Assembly: GCA_023313575.1 (NCBI GenBank)
Contig: JAJTTP010000047.1
Coordinates: forward strand, 1-25,551
DNA length: 25,551 nt
DNA from: Eutypella sp. D-1
Lineage: Eukaryota; Ascomycota; Sordariomycetes; Xylariales; Diatrypaceae
Reading direction: 5' to 3'
Part shown: positions 1 to 10,100 of the stretch, in pieces
Position numbering within the stretch: the stretch's first letter is position 1
Layout: each line of letters begins with the position of its first letter
Notes under the pieces: model-generated
Seen by the model: only the letters and a program-made list of their open reading frames with translations
What the model was told of the DNA's origin: nothing
Databases searched by the model: none
Program-made: the position numbers and the translations under genes

Positions 1-419
1 CTAGTATAGATAAATTAAATATTCTATATTAATTATGTCCAATTAAAATAACTCCTGTAGGATAACCTTTTACTTATTTATAAAGATCCCGTATTTTAGT
101 AAATAAATATACAACTAGTACTATTAAAGATGCGAGATCGAATAATAGTTTAGGTGCTAATGAATTACCCGTGTTTAGTTTACCGATATGAGACAAGCCC
201 TCTAGCCCTTAAGTTAACTCACCAGCTGTTGAATTATGTCTTTGGATAAGGGTAAGAGTATATAAAGAAAATATCCTTTAAATATTTCTACACCTAATGC
301 TGTAGAGCTTAGTGAACTTAAAGAGGAAAACTTAAAACTGTTTCTTATTACAACTGTGGACTCAGTTCAAATGAAAATAAAGGTATATTAAATAAATATA
401 AATAAGAACTAAAAAAAAA

Positions 420-530
420 GCCTCGCCAACTTCTGGGAAAATTTACCTTATCCATATCCCTTCGGGAAAAATTTCCCTTATGGATCGCTTCTGTAGGCGT
501 AGCCACCGAAGGATAGGGATATGCACAAAA
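420..530. repeat. GC-rich palindromic cluster
   Basis: This is a cluster of short palindromes in otherwise AT-rich DNA, including the motif ATCCCTTCGGGA and the arms CCATATCCC and GGGATATG-like sequences. The same TATCCCTTCGGGA core recurs at about 8812-8825 inside a broken ORF of cob intron 4. That points to a mobile GC-cluster or double-hairpin family dispersed in this mitogenome. Confidence 0.55.
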
Positions 531-748
531 TAAAAAAAAACTGTGTGAATTTAAGGGTAGAATAGTAGTACGGTTACTATTGTATAGGTTTTAATCTTAT
601 ACCATTGTAGCCCTGGCCGTCTAACTTAAACCAGGGGGGGGACCGCTTTGCGAGAAAAAACCCTAGATTCTGCGTTTAAGGATTATCCACGGTAGTTTTT
701 AGAGGATATCAAGGACGCATACTTCTTATTTTCGCGACCTTCGGTCTC

Positions 749-797
749 CCTCCGTATCCCCATCGGGATGGGGGCCCCCTCCCTAGGGGAACGGAGG
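749..797. repeat. Double-hairpin element (DHE-like)
   Basis: An outer stem pairs CCTCCGT (749-755) with ACGGAGG (791-797). It encloses two further hairpins: CCCCATC (758-764) with GATGGGG (767-773), and CCCC (776-779) with GGGG (786-789). Two hairpins inside an outer stem is the layout of the mobile double-hairpin elements described in some fungal mitochondria. Mobility of this copy is inferred. Confidence 0.65.
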
Positions 798-1026
798 TTC
801 AGAAAGTATAGCACAAAAGTAGAAAAAATCTCGGTTAACTTCAAAACGTTAGGATCTTTTGCAGTAATAAGTTTATTTAGTGGTAAATCATCGATATCAT
901 AGCGTGAATTATAAAGGAAAAAAAAATTATTATTACCTTCCTTCTACATTAATTGTATATAATACATATAAGAGCTTTTATTAACTCTAAATTTTTTTTA
1001 ACCAAAATTATAATAATAATCAAAAA

Positions 1027-1180
1027 ATGAGAATATTAAAAAGTAATCCTTTATTAAGATTAGTTAATTCGTATATTATTGACGCATCAGAACCTAGTAA
1101 CATTAGCTATTTATGAAATTTGGGTCTTTATTAGCTTTGTGTCTTATTGTCCAAATCGTTACGGGAGTAACGTTAGCGAT
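1027..1180 (+). CDS. cob: cob exon 1 (with a one-base frameshift)
   Basis: It begins [31 protein letters not shown] and then must change frame to read [20 protein letters not shown], the family sequence. The break lies in the short AAATTTGGG run at about 1116-1124, where one T or G is missing; without it the frame hits TAG soon after. The 3' end is set at T1180 because T1180 followed by the exon 2 start at G4207 restores GCG ATG CAT (A-M-H). An alternative is that this exon ends earlier and a second copy at 2906-2928 is used instead. Confidence 0.8.
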
Positions 1181-4100
1181 GAAAGTTTTTCAATTTTTTG
1201 TCTCTATGTTTTATCCTGCAGAATACCCATCGGTGGGTATCTTAAATAAACACGTATTAAGTTCTTCTGTGATTCCTTCTTTTTCATGCACACAGTTAAA
1301 AGATAATATTAAATCTTTAGAAGATAGGGTTTTACACCTAAAAGAAGATAAAGTTAAATCATGAGCTAGCTATTCCGGAGGAAAGGAAAATTTTTCGGAA
1401 TGATTAAGAGGTTTTACAGACGGGGAAGGTTATTTTTTAATAACATTAACATCCAGAAAAAGATTAAATAAGTCAGGTGAATTAATTGACTATCATCGTT
1501 TTAATTTTTCTTTTATATTACACGTAGCAATAAAAGATTTAAATGTGTTATATAATATTCAAAGATTTCTGGGAGGTATAGGTGTTGTAAATAAAAACGA
1601 AAAATCAGCTAAATATGCTGTAACGTCTAGAGAAGATACTAACAAATTATTAGAATTAATGTATAATTCTTTTTCCAGATTAAATACCATAAAAGTTTTA
1701 GATTTTTTAGCTTGATATGAAGCTCGTACTTTATATTTAAATTTCATGGATGAAAGAGACAAAGAAGTACCTTTACATTTGGACCCTTCATATTCGATTA
1801 TACACGAGAAAATATTATCTATTAAAAGTTTTATGAATAGAGCTAGAACTAATTTCAGATTACCTGAAAATCATGTGGTAATTATAACTAATGAATGATT
1901 ACTTGGGTTCTTTGAAGGTGAAGGTTGCTTTTATGTTAATAATTTCAGCGTATGTTTTAAATTGGCTCAAACCTCAATTAATAGATACGTATTAGTTCAT
2001 ATTAAAGACTATCTTATGAAATACGGGTCAAATATGGTTATTAGCTTATTTGATAGTAAATCTAATAAATTAAAACAAAAACCTTATACTGAACTATACA
2101 TAGGTAAGAATAACCAAACTGCCTACATTTTAATTTTTTTATTAATAAATTTACCTTGACTATCTACTAAAGTTGTTGATTTTATAAACTGAGTTATAAT
2201 TTATATTTTAGTTTATGAAGGAAAACATATTCTACCTGAGGGTAAAGATATAATTGTTAAATTAAGATCAAATATGGGACTTAATAGTAACATAAATGAT
2301 CCAGTCGTTAGTAAAGAAACCTTGGATTTATTATATAGTGAAAATAATTACGTTGAAACTGATCAATCAGGTATATTAAAAGTAAGAAAAAACTCTAAAG
2401 GTTTATCTAGTGTAATCCATAGACAAGGCTCATATGTTTTAGCTACTAATGAGGAAAACACTAGTAGTTTAAGATTTAATTCTAATGCTGAATGTGCTAA
2501 TTACTTTGAAGTAAGTAAAGTAACAGTAGGCAGATGAATCAGTAAAAATTCACCTGTTACAACAAAGAAAGGTACATTTAGATTTAAAAAATTATTTGAT
2601 GATGAATATTAGGTGGAGCCCCTTATATTAGTTATGTATTATTTAATTATACTTTTGTTGGAAATCGAGGCGATTCTGCTATCTAATTAGCATAGTAAAA
2701 GAAAATTACTTTTTAGCCTTCAAAGTTACCTTTTAATATAATGGTACGTTGTTTATTTAAACCAGAGAAGATTTCGGAGTCATTGGGGTTGTTGTGTCGC
2801 TAAAGCTACCGCTAGTGTATACCCTGTTATATTATTATCCTTATGAAAATTGTGCGATTTAAAAAGCTCTCTTTTTTTTTACTCGTATATATTTGTCAGG
2901 AAATTATAACAGGTGTTACATTAGCTATGGAAAGAAAAAATGTGTAGCTATAAAATCTTACAAATTGCTGGAACGCCCAATAGTATTTTGGACAATCAGC
3001 AGGGAAGCAGCAAATAAATATGTTGAATCTTCAGAGACTAAAGGTAAGACATGTGTTACTTCATTAAAATAATGTACACATGATGATATAGTCCAGCCTT
3101 TCGAGAGAATAAGGAATTTGGGCATATTATTACCTATTTATTAGCTTTATTAATTCCAACATTTTACTTAGCGGTTAAAGTAGCCAACTACAACACAAGA
3201 GATGGAGGAATTTCTAATTCAAATAATAAATCGAACATACCAAGCACAAATGTTATCGTAGATGTAAAAAATTCTGGTATTAAATTAAGTCCCTGATTCG
3301 TTACAGGGTTTGCTGACGCGGAATCATCTTTCAGTATGTCTGTCTTTAAATCTAAAACCGCTGCTGTAGGTTGAGCAATAGAACCTTGTTTTATTATTAC
3401 TTTACATAAAAAAGATATAGAATTATTAAATAAAATTCAATTGTTTTTTGGTGTAGGTTCAGTGTCAACAGTTGGTGATAAAACTGCACGTTACAGAGTA
3501 AGATCTAGACAAGAATTGAAAACAATTATAGCACATTTTGAAAAATATCCGTTACAAACCACTAAATTTGTTAATTTTATTTGTTTCTGTAAAATATTAG
3601 AACTTATGAACAATAAATTACATACTAACGTTGAAGGGTTCTTAAAACTATTATCTTTAATAAATAAATTAAATAATCCCTTATCTGAATCTTTACTTGA
3701 AAAATTAGCACCTTTAGGTATAATCCCTAGTGTGGAATTAGAACTATCATCCGTTGAGTCGTTAAATATAAAGGATAAACTAGATCCTTGATGAATATCT
3801 GGATTTGCGACAGGTGAAAGTTCTTTTACATTCTTTACTAGAAAAAGGCAAAAAGCTGCAGGGGATGTAGTTAAAGATTATACACTTGTATTTGAAATGG
3901 GTCAGAAAAGTGATAATATTTATCTTTTAAATTTAATAGTTAATACCTTGGGGTACGGTAAAGTATACACTGAAAAAAGAGGTATAAGTAAATTTAGATT
4001 AGTTCCTAGAGATCAAATTTTAAATGATTTAGTTCCTTTTTTTGATAAATACCCTTTAGAGGGTAATAAAGCTTTACAATATTCAGTTTGAATTCAAATT

Positions 4101-7100
4101 GTAAATACTCTTCATAAAAATCCTAGATCAGCTCATAGAGAAAATAAAGTAGAAGCTCTGATGAAAGAGTTGTCTAATTTAAATAAATAAATAATATAGC
4201 CTCATGGCATTATAATCCCAGTATAATGGAAGCATTTCATTCAGTAGAGCATAAGTATTATGTAGAGTTTTTTGCTAACTATTTAATAGAACTATTATTA
4301 TGAGAAAATTTTTATATTAGTACTGTTACTAATATAAAAACTATAACAGGTGGTACATTAGCTATGTATTTTTTTAATAAAAAAAACCCTAGTTTAAAAG
4401 AGGTATTGGAGGGACTGGGGATTGATGTTGAAGGATTGGAACTAGACATTGATGGTATTAATTTAGATAATATAGACCAAATCATAGCTTTAATAAAGAA
4501 GCTATTAGGTTTAGATTTAAATTATTTAACCTTATGATTTATCATATTAACTTTGTTAGCTATCTTATATCTAGCTATAAATAATAGGAAGCAATTGGAA
4601 TTAGATTTAACCCCTATTCTTCTAAAAAAGGGAAATTGTTATCATGGAGCTATTATAGATTTAAGGGACCCTACAGGATACAATTTGAGGCGTTTGTACG
4701 CGTTAAATAGTAATATTCAGGGATTAGTTATACATTGTCCTGAGTTGGAGCCTCGTATATGATATTGTGTATATTCTATTCAGCCTATCTCTAATATCGA
4801 GGGATCATATGATATCATAGGTCCCTTTCTGTCTGATTACAGAGAATACCATATTAGTATTAATTTCGAATCACCTAATAGAGTTTTATGGTTACTTTTC
4901 TCATCAGTATTTGACCTAAAAATTTTTACTGGCTTTGAGGAATATGCTGTGGAAATTTCTCCTGATTTAGAAAATTTAAACACTATAGAAATCCGGGGGT
5001 TACTAAGTACATATAGAGATAATAATCGTCCATCTCCCCCTTTTTTCTATTCATAATAGTTCTTTTTAGATAAAACACACTAAGTTGATAAATATTATTC
5101 TAGTTCACTAATCCTAATATATATAAGCATGTAATTTAGTTGAATATATAACATAATGTGCTCTTTAAATCGGGCTAATTGCTGGAAAACCTTATAATTG
5201 CTAAGGCAATCAGCAGGAAACCAACGTATATGTGTATTATGTCCCCGGGGGGATCTTCAGAGACTAATACGCCTGACATCAGATTTAGAACTAAATCTAG
5301 GTGATGATATAGTCCAATCTCTGCTGTGAAGTAGAGTAGTTCAGATTATCTGTCTATGCCTTTTTGAGGGCATAATTTTAGCATTGTTTATTTATGTATC
5401 GGGTTCTAAAAATAAAATGGGATTTCGTAACTTTACAACTTGTTTAAATGAAAACTTTTACGTACAAAGGGACAACTTTACAAATAAGGACTTTTTATAC
5501 TGATTTAGCGGGTTTACCTGTTCCCCTCCGGGGAAGAGCGGAAGGTAATTTTTTAGTTTCAATTGAGAGGCTCCTGCGGTGAAAAAAAATAACCAACTAA
5601 AATCTAAATTTAACTTATTAATTTTATATAATACTTAAGATTTTAGGTTGGTTATTTTTTTAAACGCCGATCCTAGTAAATATGTGAAATTAAGATTTAA
5701 AATTAGCTTGCATATTGATGATGTAAAAGTACTTCATACTATTGAATCTAATTTAGGTTTTGGTAGAATAGTTGAAGAAAACAGTAGAAATAGTTGTTCT
5801 TTTATTGTCGAAGATTCTTTAAATATAGATAAATTATGTGATATATTTAATCATTACCCTCTTCGTACCAGTAAAAAATTAGACTTTCTTAGTTTTTATG
5901 AAGTTTCACTTATAAAAGCTACTAATAAAGCAATATCTGATGTAGATATGAAAAAAATTGTATCTATTAAAAACAGTATGAATTCTAAAAGAGAAATTTT
6001 CACATATGGTGCTTCGAAATCTCAAATTATAATAAACCCAAATTGATTCATAGGATTCATAGAAGGTGAAGGTACTTTCGGAATTAAAACAGGGTCTTCT
6101 TTATATTTTCAAGTAGCACAGAAAAATACAAGTCAAGAATGTTTAAATGGTATAACAAATTTTTTGTTAAACTTGTCAAGTAATGCTAGAACATATAATA
6201 ATGATCCTGATAGTAAAATCCTACCTATTAACATTACAAATACTATTAATGTAAGAACTAATGTGGTATCATTAGCTATTGCTAACACAGATGCTTTATA
6301 CTATTATTTATTGCCGTTTTTAGATTCATCTAAATTTTATTCTCGTAAAGAGATAGATTTTAAATTATGAAGAATGGCTTTATTATTGAAGATTTATGGA
6401 TATTATTATACAACAGAAGGTAAGAATTTATTTTTAGATATTGCAGGAATTATCAATAAAAGATATAGTACATATCCATCCGTTAGTGATACTAATGAAG
6501 TTATTAATAATATAACTGAAAGATTTAAGAATATTATGCAAAAAGATTCTCCTTTTTGTGTAAAACTTAATATACCACATACGGAGAATGTGCGTAAATA
6601 TAGTATAAAAAATAGATCTGAAAATCCTAAGATTGTTTATATTTATGTTAATAATGAAATGGTAACTGGATCGCCATTTACTTCATTCAGTTCAGCACAT
6701 AAGGCATTAGGATTAAAACCTAGTAGTAATACTTGTAATCGTTATATTGATACAAATAGACTTTATAAAAATAAATATATTTACACATCTAAGCCCATAG
6801 ATAGAGCGTCTAGGGATTAGATTATAGTAGATGATAATTTGTTGTTTAATATTTGTAACCTATGATTATGCGTGATGTCTCTAATGGTTGGTTTATTCGT
6901 TACTTACATAGTAACACTGCGTCTGCTTTTTTCTTTTTGGTCTATTTACACATAGGTAGAGGTATATATTACGGATCTTATAGATATCCAAGAACATTAG
7001 TTTGAGCTATAGGTACTGTTATATTTATACTTATGGTGGCTACAGCTTTCCTGGGTTATGAATATAGCCCAAAATGATTTAATATAAGTAATAAAGGGGT

Positions 7101-10100
7101 TATAATAAAATATAACAAAGTAAACAATAATAGACTGTTTAATCAAAGCATAGTAAAAAGAGGATATTGTACAAGTCGTCCTTCTGATAATATTGAAATT
7201 TCTGAAAGACTAAAAACAATTCTTCAAGAATTAGGTTTAAAGCCAGTGTATGTTTATGAAAAATTAAATTTAGAAGAAACTAGAAAACAGATTTTAAGCG
7301 ACACTAGAGGTTTAAGCGGTATATATATTATAGTTAATAAAGTAACTAAAGACTATTATATAGGTTCTGCGGCAACTAATAGATTTTACGCTAGATTCAG
7401 TAATCATGTTATTTATTTCAGAGGTAGCAAAATAGTTAAGTTAGCGATTAGAAAATATGATTTGAGAAATTTTGCTTTTATTGTATTAGATTTATATCCT
7501 AATATTGTTACTCAGGAAAATAACAAAGAATTATTGGATTTAGAAGATAAATATTTAAAATTGTTAGTCCCTAACTATAATATTTTGACAGAAGCAGGTT
7601 CTAGTTTTGGTTACAAACACACTGAAATTGATCGTCAAAAAATGAAAGATATTTATAGTGACGCTAGACGTGAAAGAATCGGTAATCTAAACAAAGGTAA
7701 AAAGTTTTCTCCTGAAACAATAGAAAAAATGAGAGAAAAGGCTTTAAATAGACCTCCTATGTTAGATGTAACTAAACAAAAGTGTATAACTAATACAAGA
7801 CCTGTTGTCTTGTATAATTTGAATGGAACTGTTTACGGTAAATATTCTACTATTTTAGCTGCAGCTAAATCTATAAACTGTGACGAAAAAACAATTAGAA
7901 GAGCATTAAAAACAGAAAAAGGATTAGTAAAAAGACAATGAATAGTAAAAGATTTCAAGTAAATAGTTATTTTATTCTCAATATTTTATTATACTTTATT
8001 TTTATATTAAATTATAGTTCCATGAGTAACAATCTTTCTGCAATTTTTATAGAGAAAGAAAGATTAAAGTGGTATATCCTGACGAGGATATAGAATAGTC
8101 TTTAAGATTATTTGGCGATGTTAGTGAAAACGATCAAAGAAGTTTAAGCTTTAAGATCGTCGGTCATATAAATGATCGCGACAGACTGGGTCACTAATGG
8201 GTGGCTGAAATGCTGTTTAATGCACAGGCGGAACTTTTGGTTAAATTGATTTAACTAATAGAATATACGAATTTAAAGTTATTCTAGCTTATTATACATA
8301 ACTTGTTAATAAGTAAGTTTGTATGTATTGCCCTACGGGCAGATGAGTCTATGAGGTGAAAAATTTTATTATTCTACAGGTAAGGGAACCTCTGTTCCAA
8401 AGCCTTATAAGAAATTTATGGCTATACTAAACCCCTGATATATCGCAGGGTTTGGTGGTGCTTAATCATCATTTCAAATAAGTATTATTAAAAGATCCGC
8501 TAATAACCTTGGTTGACGAGTTAATGCTAGATTTGATATATATCTAGATAAAAAAGATTTACCTCTTTTATTATTAATTCAACAATATTTTTTTTGGGGG
8601 GGGGTGTAGGTAGTATTGTAATAGATGAGAAAAGAAATAAAGCCTCATTTAATGTAAATAAATTAATTTATTTTACAGACTATCTTATCCCTCATTTTGA
8701 ACGTTATCCTTTACAAAGTGCTAAATTTCTTAATTATAGTATATGAAAAGCCATTGTTAACCTTATGGTTAATCAGGAACATTTTACTCAAGACCTCCTT
8801 TTTCCGATCCATATCCCTTCGGGATCAGGATAAGCGAAGCTAGCCTTCGGCTTATCTTTAGCTAACTGAAGGTTAGGCAAAAGCCTAGGGTTAAAAATCA
8901 ATAAAAAATCAAATCTTAAACCCCCGCTGCATTCTTACAGCGGGGGTTTAAGTATTATACAAAATTGAGAGATTGAATTTAGATTTTAGTTTTTTATTGA
9001 TTTTTGGGTTTTTAATGGCCTAATTTATTAGGGGGCGTTTCACTCTTAAAATTGTCTCGATGAAGATCGGACTTAATAATGGACTTGCTCCTGGTTTAAA
9101 ATAAAACTTTCCAAATGTGGAGTACTCCGCCGTATAAGTCCCATTAGAGAGCAATAATTTAAATTTACCCTTAGATCCTAATTGAGTTACAGGATTTTCT
9201 GATGGTGATTCTTCATTTTATATCTCAGAAAGTGCCAATAGTAAACAATTTCAAGCTTATTATAAAGTTAACATGAAAAGGAGTTTGTTTTATTAAATAG
9301 AATTCAAAATTTCTTTGGAGGTTTAGTGGGTGAATTTTTTTTTTTTATTCTTTTTATGAGCCGGCACTTAAATTTTGTAATATTTCTTAATTTAATATAC
9401 TATAGAATAAAAAGAATAAAAAAAATAACCCTACTAATTAGTAATCATAAAACTGGTCAGGCTAGTTACTTTAGAGTAAGTAAGAGATCAGATCTGGGTA
9501 ATACAATATTACCCCACTTTAATAATTATCCTTTAGGACCCTTATCCTCCGGTAAATTTTTCGGTCCCCCTTATCCTTTGGATTAGGGGAAGAGGAGGCG
9601 CAGGAAATAAATTATTACATTTTTATGTGTGAAAAGAAATTGTAACTATGCTAAATACAGGAGAACATTTAACCCCTCAAGGTGCAGTCAGGATGAGTAA
9701 GCTTAAGTCGAAGTTGAATAAATAAGTTTATGGATTTTATTAGGAGTTTTGTAATAGGTTTTGTCCTGGGTCTTTTTGATGGTGATGGTTATATTGAAAT
9801 AGGTCCTCAAAAACAGTATAATAAATCTGGTAATACTCCTAGGAGTACAATCAGAGCACGTTTAGTTATTAGATTACATTCAATAGATGTATCTCTTCTA
9901 ACTTATTTAACTAAAGTTTTAGGTGTGGTTCTATTTCTAATTTGGATTCAGTTAATAAAATAAGATTAATGTTCGCTTCGCACAAAAAAGGATTTAACTA
10001 CTGTAATTATACCTTTAAAGAATATGATTTACAATTTTTAACTGCTAACAGGTATAATCAATTAGCTCTATTTAATTACATTATAGATAATAATATAGTA

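Larger units (their letters stand above)
1..1026. other. Spacer upstream of cob with hairpins and coding-like remnants
   Basis: No intact gene is visible here. Short stretches at about 90-205 and 275-395 read like protein in code 4 (for example ending KIKVY before a stop at about 390), but they are broken by stops and frame changes, so they look like remnants of an unidentified ORF. The rest is AT-rich spacer with GC-rich palindromes near 420-530 and 749-797 and a G8 run near 632-640. In the related gene order nad5 lies before cob, but I cannot recognise nad5 here. I see no convincing promoter or tRNA. Confidence 0.5.
1181..4206 (+). other. cob intron 1, group I, composite
   Basis: The intron occupies the site between TLAM and HYNP. 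A recognisable group I core lies at about 2968-3095: ATTGCTGGAA (P), AATCAGCAGG (Q), CTTCAGAGACTA (R) and GATATAGTCC (S), the same style as introns 2 and 5. Two LAGLIDADG ORFs are present, one before and one after the core. Just before the core lies a second copy of the exon 1 end. The guide sequence GTAGCTA (2944-2950) pairs perfectly with that copy (TAGCTAT, 2922-2928), with the conserved U-G at the splice point, but carries one mismatch against the real exon 1 end (TAGCGAT). The 1181-2905 part may therefore be a separate, older insertion. I found no group I core of its own in 2613-2905. Confidence 0.75.
4253..6864 (+). other. cob intron 2, group I, with two ORFs
   Basis: A group I core spans about 5158-5325: guide GTGCTCT (5158-5164), GCTGGAAAA (P), AATCAGCAGGAAACC (Q), CTTCAGAGACTA (R) and GATATAGTCC (S). 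The intron ends in G6864. An unrecognised ORF in frame with exon 2 lies between the 5' splice site and the guide sequence, that is, within the P1 loop. A LAGLIDADG ORF lies 3' of the core. The core is closely similar to those of introns 1 and 5. Confidence 0.85.
8358..9725 (+). pseudogene. Degenerate two-domain LAGLIDADG endonuclease (intron 4, first ORF)
   Basis: Protein similarity can be followed from exon 4 ([10 protein letters not shown]...NPWYIAGF) through a second domain ([19 protein letters not shown]) to a C-terminal [19 protein letters not shown] and TAA 9723-9725. It is badly broken. The first LAGLIDADG motif reads GGA-stop where TDAE is usual (TAA 8463-8465). The G9 run at 8596-8604 shifts the frame. 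A large hairpin block (about 8800-9020) lies between the domains, and stops occur near 9100-9140. The A4 run at 9276-9279 shifts the frame, and a GC cluster (about 9537-9602) splits the last segment. Some shifts may be sequencing errors, but the stops and insertions mark a true pseudogene. Confidence 0.8.

Noticed and set aside
1..400. Possible 3' end of nad5 upstream of cob
   Set aside because: Expected from gene order, but the broken frames show no nad5 sequence I can recognise.
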